Below, piece after piece: positions 25,401 through 40,400 of a stretch of 64,000 nt of DNA. The notes under the pieces are model-generated. The model saw nothing but the letters and a program-made list of their open reading frames with translations. It was not told where the DNA came from and made no database searches. The stretch spans positions 806,001 through 870,000 of the forward strand of contig CAOLHI010000424.1 in the NCBI GenBank assembly GCA_948474755.1, given 5' to 3'. Positions within the stretch are counted from its first letter, which is position 1, and each line of letters begins with the position of its first letter. The translations under genes were made by a program, and so were the position numbers. This stretch comes from Ctenosaura bakeri (lineage: Eukaryota > Chordata > Lepidosauria > Squamata > Iguanidae).

Positions 25401-28400
25401 GACTTTTAGAATGCAATACACATGCACACACACACACACACATCCGTTCGTAAAATTCTGTCTGAGGCAGGGTGAGGTTTCAGGTGGCATTATCTTTGCC
25501 TTGTAGCCCTCGTGTCCCCCACCCACTACTTAATATCTTTTTTCCCTTTACCATAACAAATCTATTAAGGAGGGAAAAAGATTTGCTCTGTATGTGTGCG
25601 TGTGTGTGCACGCGCAAATATAAATCAGTAAATAAATAAATTTTGATGGCACTAGGATCCTTCCATCTGGAATCAACTTTGGTGTCAATCTTCATGAGTA
25701 TTCTTTTCATTTTCACTGTTGCTTTCTTGAATAGAAGCCTTCAGTTTCCATCCTCTGTAAAACAATCGGAAGACCTCACTAAATGTGATGCCATGTGCTC
25801 TGATACACAAAGAAGAGGAAAGGGAAAATTGTATTTAAACATTAATTAAAATAGCTGAGGTCTAGGATATTGAAGTAGCTAGCTTGCTGTCTTATAGTGT
25901 CTGCTAAAATGAATGAGCAAGGTGTTCCAGCAAATGTGTTCCACAGATGCAGTGTTGTAAACTCATTTTTTTTTCCCCTGAGGATGTGGCTCTGATATTT
26001 GAAGTGAGTGAGTGTGTGTGTGTGTGTGTGTGTGTGCATGCACATGCGTGTGAGAGAGTGAGACAGAGAGAGGATATCACAGGATTTTTTGTCCACTTTA
26101 TCCTTCAGTGAAACTTTCAATTTCATATACAGGGAGAGAGAAGCAAGCCGATCATGAGATGTGATGCTGCTTCTTTGTACATGGTACTGGGGGGAAAATG
26201 TTGGCGTAGAAGCACCTTAAATTTCCTTTTCCTAAGACAGTGGTATCGGTGGGGAGAGGATGTGTGAGTACTACCTGGCAGTGACAGCGTCTTTGGATGC
26301 TGTTTCCAGCCTGCAGGCTAGTGTGCCACCCCCAGAGACAGAAGGGGACCCTCGACGTAGCAGTAATTCTTCATCTTCAGTGGTGGATACTCTTGAGGGG
26401 CCAGGCACGGTTGGAAAGCTGGAGTTCAAGGTGTCTGGTTTCTTCTTGTTTGGTTCACCCCTGGGGCTGGTCCTTGCCCTTCGGAAGACAGTCATGCCTG
26501 CCTTGGATGGTAAGAAGTTTCTTTCTCATTGCCTGCTTCCTCCCTCCTCTTGCCTTCCTGTTCTGTTACTAATGCAGCATTTCACTAGTCTAAAAATGTG
26601 ACTTCTTTTGGAAATAAAATTCTCAGGGGGATTCTGGGAACTGTAGTCTGAAAAAAGGAGCTTTCTCAAGTTCTGGATTTCATATCCTTTCTTTTTCCCC
26701 TTCAGTGGCCCAGATGCGCCCAGCCTGTGAGCAGATCTACAACTTGTTCCATGCAGCAGACCCCTGTGCCTCCCGCTTGGAACCTCTGCTAGCCCAGCAG
26801 TTCCATGCAATGCCTCCCTTTGGTGTTCCTCGCTATCAGAAATACCCACTGGGTGATGGCTCATCTACTTCATTGGGTGAGAAGGACTGTGGAGGCCAGA
26901 GCCTTGGATGTTGTTTTTGTCTCCTTAGGGAATATGGATGGGGAAGAATATGTCACCTAGGGATGAGGGATAACATACAGTGCCCAGAAATCAAGGGATC
27001 TGTGCCATCTGGCACTGAATGGTTCTGCACTTTGTCAATGTTGCAGAACAGAATGAGTTTTCAAGGGCCAGCATTTGGGAAGGTCACTTTTTTGGATTGC
27101 AATTACCAGAATTCCCAGCCTGCATGGGCACCGTCCATGCTGAGTGCAGGATTCTGTGCCATGTAGCCCCCAAAAGTAAGTCTGCCATGTTCTGTCAAAG
27201 ATAAGGTCCCTGTTGAGCAGATGGTGGCAGGGGTGTGAAATTATTTTTAAACATTGGGTCACAGGGAGAAGATGGCAAACTTTAGGGAGCGCTAGTGTTC
27301 CATTAAGTAATAAGGATAGCTGTGTGTTCAGCAGAAACAGCTGCTCCCTCTTTGCACTGCTGTGGTAGAGAAAGCTATGCCTGCAAGAGAACTCCTTAAG
27401 GCTAATCTACATAGGCAACAGAATGGAGTGGTACAACAGATTGTGCTCCATCAGTCTCTAGTTACATGTATGTGTTCAGGGTGTGTCACATCTATTTATT
27501 AAGGCATTTGAAGTTTTTCAGATAAAAAAGGCTCCCAGAGCAGCTTATATACTGTAAGTTTGCTCGCAATCAAGGCAGTCCCTGCCCTCAGTCTTAAAGC
27601 CTGAAAGACACAATACAAAAGGAAAAGGAAACAAGCAGAGTTACTAGTTTTTAGTGTTGCAAAATTTTTGTGTCCAATGTGAATGGAAGAGTTTGTGCAG
27701 AGGTGGAGCACGGTGGCCCCAGTAGAGCAGACGGAATCCCTTGGCTTTCCACCTCTTTTTGCTGCACCTGGATGGAAAGGTGACATTAAATACTGCCTAG
27801 AAATAGAAAAACAATATAAATGGTAAATGGGTAGGCTAAAACCTTTTTATGCTAGATTCTAGCCTTAACAGAAATGTGGTCCCCTACCTGAAATCTGAAG
27901 GGATATAGGCCATTTTGCTGCAGACATTGATTTACCCCTAATCTTTATCCCTGAGGTGAAAACTGTATATTCTATGCATTCATCTACATGTGCCCCATAC
28001 GTGGGTGATCTGTCAGTGGAATAACTGGCATCTGAAAGTCTGTATCTTTTAGGCTTGTGAAGGGAGAACTCTTAGGGATTTTCTACCTACACAGTTATAG
28101 TGCTATTATTCCACTTTCAACATCCTACGGAATCCTGAGGTTTGCAGTTTAGGGAGGGCCATTTAGAATTCTCAGCCAAAGAGCTCTTTGGCCTCAATAA
28201 ACTACAAACCCCAGAATTCCACAGGATGTTGAAAGTGGAATAATAGCATTATAACTGTGTAGGGTGGAAAGGCCCTTGCTGTCTCAGAAGGCTCACTTCT
28301 TCTTAGAAAAAGACAGGAGTGAGGACTCTTTTTCTCTTTTTTTCTTTGGCTATCCACAGCCTGAGTTTAGTACCTCAGCTCTCTTCTTTTGTGGATAAGA

Positions 28401-31400
28401 AAATATTTAAACTCCTAGGCTTAGTGTTAATTGCTCCGACCCCATTTTTGTGGATTGAATGTTTTTCTTCTGTGTTTTTCTTCCATCTGTGTTTCTATTG
28501 TATATAGGGTAAGTGGGTCTATGTGGGAGAGTGCAGAAAATAAAATAAATAATGATAACAAGTTTCTTACTGTGCACACTATGCCTGAGTTGTGTTCCAC
28601 ATTGTGTCTGGAAACCTTAAGGTATTTTTGTACCTATGCCAGCCATGCGAACTGCTTTTCTGTGGTGTGATTGATTGCACATTCATCTGAATATGGTGAC
28701 CACTGGGGAAAAGCTGACTGGTTTTCCTTCTCAAGGAATTGGCATCAACAGGGAGGGTGCTGATTTTACAGGGAGATCTCTTGGAGTTGACCCAGAAGGT
28801 CATAAGACTTTCTCATGCTCACACCATGGTAGCATCCATGTTCCTCTGTAGACATGTGTGTGAAAAATGTGAAAAGGACTTTCCTTAGAACTGTTTCTAA
28901 GCAATGGTGCCTTAGGATCTCTTGTCAGTCTAGAATGTGGAGCCATCTTTGTATTAATCTCTTTTTATCTTTCTGTTTGGCTTAGCGGAGGCCTTGCAGA
29001 GTCACTCTTCCCTCTTCATGGATGAGTTAGACCTTGTGACGCCACCCACTCCAACAGGTGCATTCGGGGGCTTCTGGAAAGGGAATGAAGGAACCACAGG
29101 CGAGAACTCTGCAACTAGCACCAATGAAGTGGTCAAGAGTGAGTCTCCTTTTTCCCCCTCCCTTCATTTCCATAGAAGCACTGTTCAAGTTTGGTTTATC
29201 TGAGCCCATCTATAGGTAGGATGGGCAACACCTTGAGGTCAGACAGAGGAGGCAGCTTGCCCACTTTTCTTTTGAAACCTAATTGTGATTTCTGGAGGCA
29301 CAGCAGCAAATTTAAGGGGAAAGGAGTACATTCTTTTTGACACTGGAGCAGTAAATTTAGCAGTGGGGAGGGGGTGAACCCTGTTTGTTGTTGTGTGCCA
29401 GCAAGTTAGCTTCGTTTTATGTTGACCCTGTGAATAAGAAACCTCCAAGAGATTCTATTATTAACAGCCCTTTTCAGGTCTTGCAAACTCAGGGTTCCTT
29501 AACTGAGTTAATCCACCTGTAATGCAGTCTTCCCCTTTTCCTGTTTCCTTTGGGTTTTCCCAGCATAATTGACTTTTCCAGTGAGATGTGTTTTCCCATA
29601 TTGTGCACAAAGTATGAAAACCACAGTTTAACCATTCTGGTTTCCCAGGAGAATTCAGCCTTGATTTGTTCTGGGGCCCATGTATTTGTCTTTTTTGGTG
29701 CCCATAGTATCCACAGAACTCTCCCCCAGCACTGTAGTTTTGAAAAAAAAAGCTAAAAGGATCATATTCAGCATGTGAGCTAAATTTAGAAGCCACAGTA
29801 CCCTAAAAGCACCAGATCCCCTCTGATCTTGGAAGCTAAGCAAGATCAGCTCTGGTTAGTAGTTGGATGGGAGACTATCGATGAACACCACTGTTGGCTG
29901 TATTTCAGAGGAAGAAATTGGCAAAACCACCTCTGAGTATTTCTTGCCTAATAAAACTCTATGAAATTGATGGGGCTCTCATAAGTGAATAGATGACTTG
30001 AAGGCACATACACATAAGCTGGATCTTTGCACACCCTTACCCTACAGTGTGGTAGCAGTGGTTTGGTATTATGAAGTCATTTGGAGGTCAGGAATTTTCT
30101 CTTTAACATTCTTTTCATTTTTAAATAAGTGCTTAATACTGTTTGAAAAAGTGTGTATTCAGTTCTTACTGTTCCAGCTATGGCAATATTGGAGTATGAT
30201 ACCTGTTACCCATATGGTCACCAGAAGTCTGAGGAAATGTTTTTATTATACTCTTTGTGTCTTAAAATGATGGGATGGAAAGCTGTTCCTATACACTCAG
30301 CAGTTCAAGAAGTATTGGCCGGTTCTTCCTGGATATATTAACTGCTGATTCAGATAGAAACCTGAACAATGATTCTTGTGTCCACAAGTCAAATGAGTTC
30401 ACTCTGCAGGCTCTGAATATTTGCTGTGCTGCCAAGAAAAAGGCCTGTTCTTTGACCAGATTCCTCAGTGACACCATAACCTGGCCATATTGTGTCACTT
30501 GCATGCTGTGTTCCAAACTGGAGTGCTTTCACAGTCTTCTGGCTCAATAAAGTCATTGAACTCCTGTCTCTCCCACTAATGAATTCAAATGCTATGCTAT
30601 ATTGGACAAAGAGTAAAAGGCTGCAATCCTGTGCACAGCCAGGACACTTTGTTTTCATTGTGTGCCTTCCAGTAATTTCCAGCTTATGGCTACTGTAAGG
30701 CAAACTTATCATGGGCTTTTCATGGCAAGATTTGTTGCAGGAGGGCAGTGTCTTTGCCTTCCTCTGAGGCTGAAAGAGTGTGACTTGTCCAAGGTCAGCC
30801 AGTGGGTTTCAGTGGCCATGGAGGGATTCAAACCCTTAAGATCAGATTTAAGTAAGCCTTTGAAATAAATGGTATTGAAGGGACTGTAGCCAAAGATTGG
30901 ATGGCTTGGGCCAAATCACGATTACACTTGATGTTAAATGTTTATTTGTATTTAATGTTTTAAAATATGCAGATTAGCATTAGCTGGATGTGGGTACTTA
31001 CAGCTTTTGGGATCCCCACCATCACCAAAAACGAATATATTCTTCAGAGCAGGGCCTGCAGCTGAGGGGGAAAGGGTTAAATTCCTCCTCTGTAGCTGCT
31101 GCTATCCCAGTAATTATAAGCAACTCCCTCCCCAATTCTGTTTGCATTTTTAAACTTGCACATTAAATACCAATCACATAATGAATTTTAGTTTGAAAGC
31201 ATGTTGTGAAGCCTCCAAAAAAAGCAAATCAATTTAAAATACAATGATTTCTGCATGCAAAAAAGATGCGGACACTACGTACCAGTGACTGAGCAGTAAA
31301 CGCACATTGTTCAAGCCATCCTGCTGTAATGATCTGAAATATTAGTGAAGTCTAATTCACTGTGATTTCTCTGCAAACCTGGAGAGAAACTGTCCACTTG

Positions 31401-34400
31401 AAATTCCTTCAAATATGTTACTTTTCAAAAGCCAAGATTATTAAATTTGCTTTTCTCTGATGAAGTAGTCAATGCCAGTAAGGTGTCAGTGCATGTATCA
31501 AGATTGGGAACAAATTTTCTTATACAAGTGTAGGTGCACCAGACATGAGTTCTGCAACATGCAAAGTGTGTGTTGGCAAAGCTTCCTTGTATATGTACAA
31601 TGTTGTAGTAAGTTCATGAAGAGGTAGTGTTGGGATTTTGCAGGATTCTACCATGGTATCTTTTAAAATGCTTGTATTCTATAATCTTAATGCTCAGCTG
31701 CAATGCTAGAAATTTGAGAACTGAACAAAAATTTAATTTGAGGGGAAAAACCCCAATGAGGGAAGCAGTGCCTTCATCCCTCCCCTCCCACACTACTAAA
31801 CAGCAAAGTGTTATTAGTATGATGGAAGATTTGGCTTAGCAACAACTGGGGAACCTCCAATTACTTGTCCTATTTTTGGTCCTGTGCCCAAGGGAGCTAT
31901 TTCTAGAGAAGGAAACATGCAGTGTCTGGTACACTGTTTTCAGGGGTTCCTCTGTCCTTCTGTCTCATTGCCTTCCCATCCACCCTCCAAGGCAATGGTG
32001 GGCTACTGTATGGTGTACTTCAGTGGCACTCATACCAGCAGTGATTTCATGTTGCCTCCAGTCAACATTTTAGCTGGTTTTCAACAGAAAAGAGCCAGAG
32101 GCAGATTCTGGAAGAGTGGGAAAGAAAAACTGCTGATTTTGTGTGGTCTTCATGCATTTTGGGCAATTCTAAGGCAAAAAAAAAAAACACCTAAAATAGT
32201 CAATTAAAACATATTTTTTGATGGATTCAGGAGTTTTGCGAGGTATTCCAGGGGAATTTGGGAGATGTAAAAGTGGAGTTTGGGGGTCTTATATGATGCA
32301 TAAGCCACAGCTTCTTCCCCACTCTGCTCTAATACTTAGAGTGTAAGCTGTAATATGATTATTATAGGTCCGTGTGTCATGCCTGAGAGCAGAAGCAATG
32401 TGAATCCACCTGCTCACTTCTCTCTTTTTCCCTACATTTCAGAACTAACAAGGGGGGTTATGGTTCAGAAGTAATTTAGTTAATGAACCTGAATGCCTCT
32501 TAATGAAGCGGTTACGTACTTAGTCTGTATCTGTAAAGGATTGGTCATTGTGACAGATGTTACCATATCCCTATTAAATGCATGTCATATTTTTGTATTG
32601 ACCTTCAAAGAGTTGAAGGACTAATAGGGGAAAAACCAGAAAGCAAATTCATCCCCCCCTCAAGTGTTTACATCTTTTGAATGTGGGTAAGCATGATTCG
32701 TATATTTGGTGAAAACAAAAGGTAAAGAGAATGGAAGAGTGGCATGCATAATAAAAGCAGCCATTCATGCTTCTGATGTATTCCACAGCTGCGTTGGGGA
32801 AAGAAATAAGGCGAGGTATGTAGGGGGCCACCTAAATACAGTTTCTTTCTTTTTTTCTCACCATCTCTAGTTCTGGATCGCTGGTGGGGAACTAAACGCA
32901 TTGACTACTCTCTCTATTGCCCAGAGGCACTGACGGCATTTCCCACCATCACCCTGCCACACCTTTTCCATGCCAGCTATTGGGAGAGTGCCGATGTGGC
33001 TGCTTTCATTCTCCGACAGGTACCACAGCCCTGGCAGATCAAGGGGCTAGAGAACATACCAATGTACTAAGGAAGGAGTATCTGTTGCTGTTACTCTTAC
33101 GGGAAATTGCAGTATGAAAACTTTTAGGAGGCATGGCCAGCTGATGGAACCATAACAGGCAACTAATTCAGACAGGTGATAAACAGGAGGAAGAGTTGCT
33201 TTAGTATAGGGGTGGGAAGCTTTGGGAACAGTTGGGGGTGTTGCCACTCCCACTCCATCATTTGCTACATCCTACCCTACGATGCTGGTGATTTTATTGA
33301 AACAGCAGCAAAAATCCCATTTTTTAAAAAACAAAGGCACATGGCCTTTTTAAAAGAGCCAAATCATGCTCTCAGGAGGCTTCTGAAAGTGTGATTCACC
33401 TTTAAAACAAGGTGCTTGTCTCTGTGCATCTTGTTTTAAAGAGGAATTAAGGGGCGGAGGTGGGGGGGCGGTTGCCAGCCCAGTTGCAAATTCAGCAGTG
33501 GATGCATGGAGCTAGGTAGGGAAGCAGCTCAGAAGGGAGTAGGATGTGGCAGACCCCTGTTCTAATGGATGATGTTAGCTTACCCAATTTGGATCATAGG
33601 CAAATACAGAGTTGCGTGGGCAAGTGCAATTTCAACAGAAATTTGGAGGGAACATGGATTTTGTGGATGATTGTCTTCTCACAATTCTTGGAGAGCAAAT
33701 AATGAATCAGGCAGAAAGCAGGACCAACTGGCTGATTAATATATTTTAGAAGACTCTGAGAGTGCTGGACAAAGGCTCATTGTGCTATAGAAAGCAAAAG
33801 AGATCATTAGTTTGTGAGTAAGAAATAGCCACTGGTTCACAAAACAATGAGGAATTTGTAAGAACTGAAGCTGTAGGTCACTGATAGAGCACACACCAGG
33901 TATGCGGAAGGCTTCAGTTTCATTTGCTGGCATCTCTGGTTAAAAAGGACCAAATGATAGGAAAGACAGCACTGCATGAACCCCAGGAGAATAGACAACA
34001 CTTAACTTCCTCCTGATATCAAAGTTTCCTCTGTTTCTCATGAGCATTAGCAAAGGCAAGGCTTGATAAAGTTCCTTTTTTTTTGGAATACAGCTCCCCA
34101 AATCCTCCAGGGAGTCTGAGAGACTCTGGGAGTTGTAATCCAAAAGGTGCTTCCCTTCCAAGATCTGGCAGTGGCAAAGGCAATAAGCCTGCTTGCCTTA
34201 TGCAGTTAAGGGGAGGGGGTGGTTTGGGAGAGATGCAGAGGGTGAAGGCGCTGCCCCCTTTGAAGTCTGGGAGTTGCAGAGGCCATGGGCTAGTCTTGGA
34301 CTGATGTTCTGTGGTTGCAGGTGATTGAGACGGAGCAACACCAAGTGACTGAAAATGAGGAGAGTTCCATCTACAGTCCAGCTTTTCCCCGTGAAAAGTG

Positions 34401-37400
34401 GCAACGCAAACGCACGCAAGTGAAGATCCGGGTATGCAGTTCTGCCCTCTCTCTGTCTTGCAGGCTTAGATAGGAAGCTGAAGTCTGGTGAAGGCAACAA
34501 AATTGGTCTTCCAGGAAGGGAAATGGGTGATCCAATTCCTTGCATTGCTAATAATCTTAAAAGGATCTTTGCAGATGTCGTGGCTGCTTTTCATCTCTTC
34601 TCTGCCTGCCAAAAAGATTCCGTATATTATTATTTTAATATAATTTTAAAAAAAATCAGTATTGTCATTTCAGTTCACAAACCCAATCAGATCATTTTAT
34701 GCAGATCTGTGCTTCTCAGGCTAGCTGATGTAGAAGATCAACGGGGGTTTTTTCAGTGTGCCAGAGACAACGGCACCATATTGTGCCCCTCAACAACAAT
34801 TGTTTCTTTCTTTCCTTAAAACTTACCAAAGACTGGCAGCTAATGGCTCAGGGAACGACACTGGTCCAGGGGCAACCACTTTGAGTAGTAGTGATGTAGA
34901 TCAGTGGTTCTTAACCTTTTCTTTACCATGGGTCTCTTTTAAATATCTTTTGTTGCCGTGGACAACATAAGGCAGCTTATGGCTCTGTGTGTGGCAGCAG
35001 GAAATGTCGCATGCTTTTTCTTAACCACTCAGTGTCATTCACTTGCATGTTCTCGCCACATGCAGAAGTAGCAAGTGCTGAGTACTTTTTTGGGGGGAGG
35101 GGTATCCAGCAGTTATATTCATAACTTTTGAACAGTTTGAGATACTGTAATGAAATTTGGTACAAATTATGTCTGTCCTTGGCAAAAGACTCCTGCTTTT
35201 TGAGATCAGTGTATGATTGCCTGTCCCTCTGTTTTTTATTCCTTCCATTCATTAATTCATGCTATTTTAACTGTAAAAGCTCATACAACATTTTTCAAGA
35301 ATTCTCAGACCTCTTGTGAAGACATTGCAGGCCCCCAGGTGTCCATGGACCCCAGGTTAAGAATGCCTCATTTACTTGGAGCTTGAAAAAAGTTCTGGGT
35401 TTTTGTTTTTGTTGCTCTTTGTGCATGTGTGTGTGACTACAAGTCACAGAATCTCAGCCAGATTCTGCAAGTTGTAATTGATGAAAATTAACATTTCCAA
35501 ATTCTGTTTGCAGACTGTGTTTGAAACCAAAAATTAGGACTTTCTTTTTTAAACTTTAGAAAGGAAAGGCCACTTGACCTGTGTTTTCACAAACACTTAA
35601 TGTCTTGTCATGCTGAGAGATGTTGTCTGCACTACTCAGAACTTCGAGAGGTTCAGTTGCAGATCTCTGGAAGAAAGTTGCAGCAGCTGCTCCCTGCCTG
35701 GGGCACTGGAACCCAAGCCTGGTCTTGGTTCTGGCAAGGAACTCCTAGCAACTCATGTTTGAAGATCTGTGACTTTTTAAATTTATTATTTTCCAAATTT
35801 AAAGGCAGAAAGAACCACCACCAAAAAGACAGTGGCCTTTTCTCTTTAACAAATACTTTCACCTCTGATTATTGATTGAAAGTAATGCCTTTAAAATATT
35901 TTCCCATTTACTTTACTTGCCCATTTACTAAGTTAAATCTATTAGCAGTTTGGAGATTATCTATGTAGTTCTTTATAATGACAATTAATATTTAATCCCT
36001 TTTCCATAATCTGAGGAAAGGGTTTAATAAACATTGCTGTGTGTGCCCTAGTTTGTATGTGAAATGAAATTGTGCCATTTGTGTGAAAATCTAAAAGGTC
36101 TGAGGGTGGGTTTTGACGCATAATTTAGATGACGTAAATGTAGGCATCAGTTAAATGTAGTGCACTTCTGTGTAGCAAAGAGGATAAAACAAGCAAGAAA
36201 AAAGTGGTAGTTAGTGTCAGTTATCTAACTCCCTCTTTCTCCTGACCTGGGACTCATGGCAGTTCACCATGTGAATTAAAACAAAATACATCTTAAAAAC
36301 TTGATTATAAAAGTTTTTAAAAAATTAAATATGCTACCATATTGTAAACACAACTCCTTTAAAACAGTGTAAAATTATTCAAAACCAACAAGTACAACAC
36401 ACAGACACCAGTGGAGGGGTGGGCATCTGTGGCCATCCAGATGGTTTTTCTGGCCTACAGTTTGGTCAGAAACCATGTGAATGGCCATACCAACCATCAC
36501 TACTAACCACTATAGTCCGTAGGACTCTGGCCAGGATTACCATGGTAACTGATTTTTTTTTAAAAAAATTGCAAATAAGCTGTCACAACTAAGAGTTGCA
36601 GTCCAGATCTGAAGGGCTGCAATTCTAGTATGACATAAGAAGTTCCACAGATGTATTTCTTGGTGTCTGCATTAGGGGAGGAGCATGTTTATAGAAACAG
36701 GTAGCCATCATGTGAGATTCATCCCTTTCACAAAAAAGATCTTTTGTAAAGACTCCACGAATTTACCCACTTGTAGGGAAGCCATAATAATAATAGGTGA
36801 CAGCATCAACAGCAATTGTCATCAACATCATCGTTGTCATCATCTTCTGTCATCTCAGTTGCTACTATTCTATAGACAGATCACTTTCAGTGTTTTATTT
36901 TCTTCCTTGCTAAAATAAATTTGCTAAAAGCTGCTGGCACTTTGCTTTCCAGAATGTCACAGCAAATCACCGTGCCAGTGATGTCATTGTGTGTGAAGGG
37001 CGACCCCAAGTTCTTAATGGGCGTTTCATGTATGGACCATTGGATGTGGTGACTCTGACTGGAGAGAAGGTAACAAAGGTTCTTACTATGCTGAGGTGTG
37101 TATGTGTGTCCACTGGGAATAAGTGAACAAAGGGACATTATAACCAGTGGGAATCTGAACAGAAGCATTATTTGCCATAAGCACTCTCATTTCCATGTGG
37201 CTTTCAAAGCACTGTGTACGGATTCCATCAGAAAAGGATAAGGAGCTGAGCTTCATAGTGTCATGGATCTTCTCCTCAAGCATACTTTCTTCTTTGAGGC
37301 CAGGGCTGGTTCTGCCATTAGATCAAGCGAGGCAGTCACCTCAGGCAGTGGATGCAGAAGGGGGCAGCAGCAGCTCCCTCATTGTTGCTCCTACATAACA

Positions 37401-40400
37401 CAGCACTTCTACTGTGTTGGAAGATGCTGGTGTGTGTGCCACTCAGGCTTTCTTACGTTTCCTGAACCAGAGGTCAGGAACTGGGAGATTAGGGGACCAC
37501 ATTAGCTCTCCAGGAGACCTTGGAAGGGCTGCACCCCCCATGGCACCTTTCCCATAAAAATGAAACAAGATAAAATTTAAGAAAGCAACATTTTGCTCCT
37601 AGATGCCTCCAAAGACTATGGAAGACATTTCCACCATGATATTAGGCACCCCTGGCCATTTTAACCCCAGGAGCGGACTTTTTTTAAATAGCAGGAAGTG
37701 AACAGAAGTCATTTCCTGTTTACTTCCTGTTTTAAAAGAATATTTTTTTGACACTGGGAGTCACAAAAATGACCATCAGGTCTACATACAGCCTGTGAGC
37801 CATACTTTGCCCATTGTTGCCCTACACTAACTTGTTGCCTTTCGTTGTGATGCAGAACACTGTCTCATCACCAGTGCTGAAGTAACATTCAACTTCCAGT
37901 GGAGTTCGGTGTGTGTATGTGCATGCAGGAGGGGTGGAAATCGCCATCATTACTTTTTTTTTAAGCAGCAAAACATCTAAGGCTACAGAGCTCAAAGGAA
38001 AATATTTTTTTTAAAACTCACGCGAAGGACAGGAGTGAGCAGGTTGCAGCTGGCACTAGGTGGGGTCAAACAAAATGTAAAGCAGGGGTAGAGCACTGGA
38101 CTGAATTTTGGTTAGTTGTGAGAATATGCTTCGTTCCTGAATCTTAGTGAGCAAGACAGTGTTCTTCAGAGCCCGTTTGCTGAGAAGAGTCTTGTTACAG
38201 ACCTTCACACAGTTGCCAGATTCACAGTTGCCACAACTCCAGTTGCCAGATTCCCCATTCCCATTTGGCCTTTGGAACTTTGCTGAGAACATCAACAGGA
38301 AGGGCACGGGGACAGTAGACCCCCAAATGGGAAAGAGTGGATGGAGAAAATGATGGGCTACACATTGTGGAGAAGGAGGCATTATCATAAGGGTATAGAA
38401 ATAACGAATGATCCAAATTCACAAAGGAAAGTGGAGCAGAGGTGAGCTCTGGTGAGGAGGATGTTGAAATAGCCCTTGAGGAGGCAAAGGAATGGAAACT
38501 TCCTACAGGTTGAGGAGGTGTTAAAAAGGGGGAGTCAGAATACAGGTGTACCTCTGTTAACAAAGCCTCTGACAAAGGAGCTACTTTTCATAAAGTCTTT
38601 TTATCCCTGACTAGCTACCACCACCACCTTTATCTTCTGAACCTCTATCTAGCTGGAAGGTTTTTATCATCAGCAGCATTGGGAGGACAGTGAAGCAGGG
38701 CTGGACAAACAGACTTTCATTGTCAGGGTGCAGCTGCATGTCTACAATAACGCAATAAAGCTTGAGCTGAGAAAGAATGGAATTCTGCTTTAGCCAATCC
38801 TACTGTAGCTTTGTGTGCCCTGCCTGCAACAGGCAAGGTAGACAGCAGGTGCCTCCAGAATCCCTTACTGACCATATGTGAACAGCAAAACAGAGAGAAA
38901 AGGGGAGATAAGCCTCCTGCTCCAGGTACCCCCAGCATGTCAAAAAAAAAAGCAGAGACCTGTACATTTGGTCATCAGAACATAAATTTTAAGAAAAGTA
39001 GAAGCTGGTGAAAGAAAGAAAAAATGTCTGAATGCAATTTGGAAGACACTTCCAAGTGGTCTTGAGAGGATTTAAAATGATTTTGTTTGCTTATGCAAAA
39101 CTTAGCTACATGGTTGTTTCATTTCACATATACACATTGTTAGTTTTGAAGAAAAAATTTGCTGAAACTTGTTGAACTTCTCTTCTTTTTTGTGGCATGG
39201 GAACCTACCCTTATTCTTTCCATATTATTTCTGCTTCAAATGCCAAATTTTCTGTTAAGAAGTAATGCCCAGAAACATACCTGCTTCATTAATTGAGGTA
39301 CATCTGTATGAGCAAAACGGAGTAGGGAATGTTCAGAAGGGAAGATGGATACAAACAGAACATGGAGGAAAGAGGTGGAGAATTAAGGATGTAACCATGC
39401 CTTTCCCTTTGTGGTCCTAGGCAGGGGTTGAGAATTAGCAATCCAAAGAGGCTAGCTGTGGGAGCAGGGCAGGCAGTGCAGTATGTGAAGGTCCATACTG
39501 AGGAATGAACAATGCTGGTGTCCTCTGTTCCTTGCTCACAGGTAGACATCTATGTCATGGCACAGCCACTCTCAGGGAAATGGGTACACTATGGTACAGA
39601 GGTAACAAGTGGCAGTGGGAGGCTCTCCTACACCATCCCTGAGGAGAAGATGCTGGGCATTGGCATGTACCCAGTCCGTATGGTAGTAAGGTGAGTGAAT
39701 GGTGGATCCTTGCTCAGCAGCGTTCTCAAAGCTGGACATTTTATTCTCAGCCCAGGCCCTTTTTGCATGGACTTTCTGCTGCGCGAGAGCCCCCTGAGCC
39801 TCGCAGGAGTGGGAGCGTCGCTCTGCACGACGCACTCCCACTTCCGCGGCGCTCACAGGGCTGACGCTGCGCGAGCGCGTATTTTTTTATTTTCGGCTGG
39901 AACTGAAAATAAACAGCGCTCGCGCAAGGCTCCCGGCAGCGCCTCGCACTTACTGAAGTGCGGAGCGCCATCGCAGGCGAGCCTGTTGCGCTTCCTCCCC
40001 GCTTCCGCCCCCAGCGCCGCCTACAGCTCCCAGGGAGCGCTGCGGAAGCTGGGGCGTGGCTGTTTTACTGGTGCTGATGCTTTCTTCTTTCTCTCTCTCT
40101 CTGTCTCTCTCTCTCTTTCCCCTACTCCTTTTTTTCCAAATAAATTCCTTACAAGTCAGGACCTCCTAGCTCTTTTTGTAAAAATAAAAATAAATGTATA
40201 AAAAAGAAACTATAGTTCTTCGTGGTCTCTGTGCCTTCATACACTAGGAGCTTTAGCGCCTGCGCGGTAGCGTTCGGAAACTTCTAGAGCTTGTTCGCTT
40301 GGCGGGAACCCCTCCCCCACGCCGGTACTGCGCATGCTCCTCCCGCCGAGCAACGGTCTCTCCTCAGTTCTTTCTCGTCCGCCGTCGCATACGGAAGGTT

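Noticed and set aside
29795..29880. A possible 5S rRNA gene
   Set aside because: Only the 3' half of 5S is present and it is fused to a SINE body with the common lizard SINE tail.
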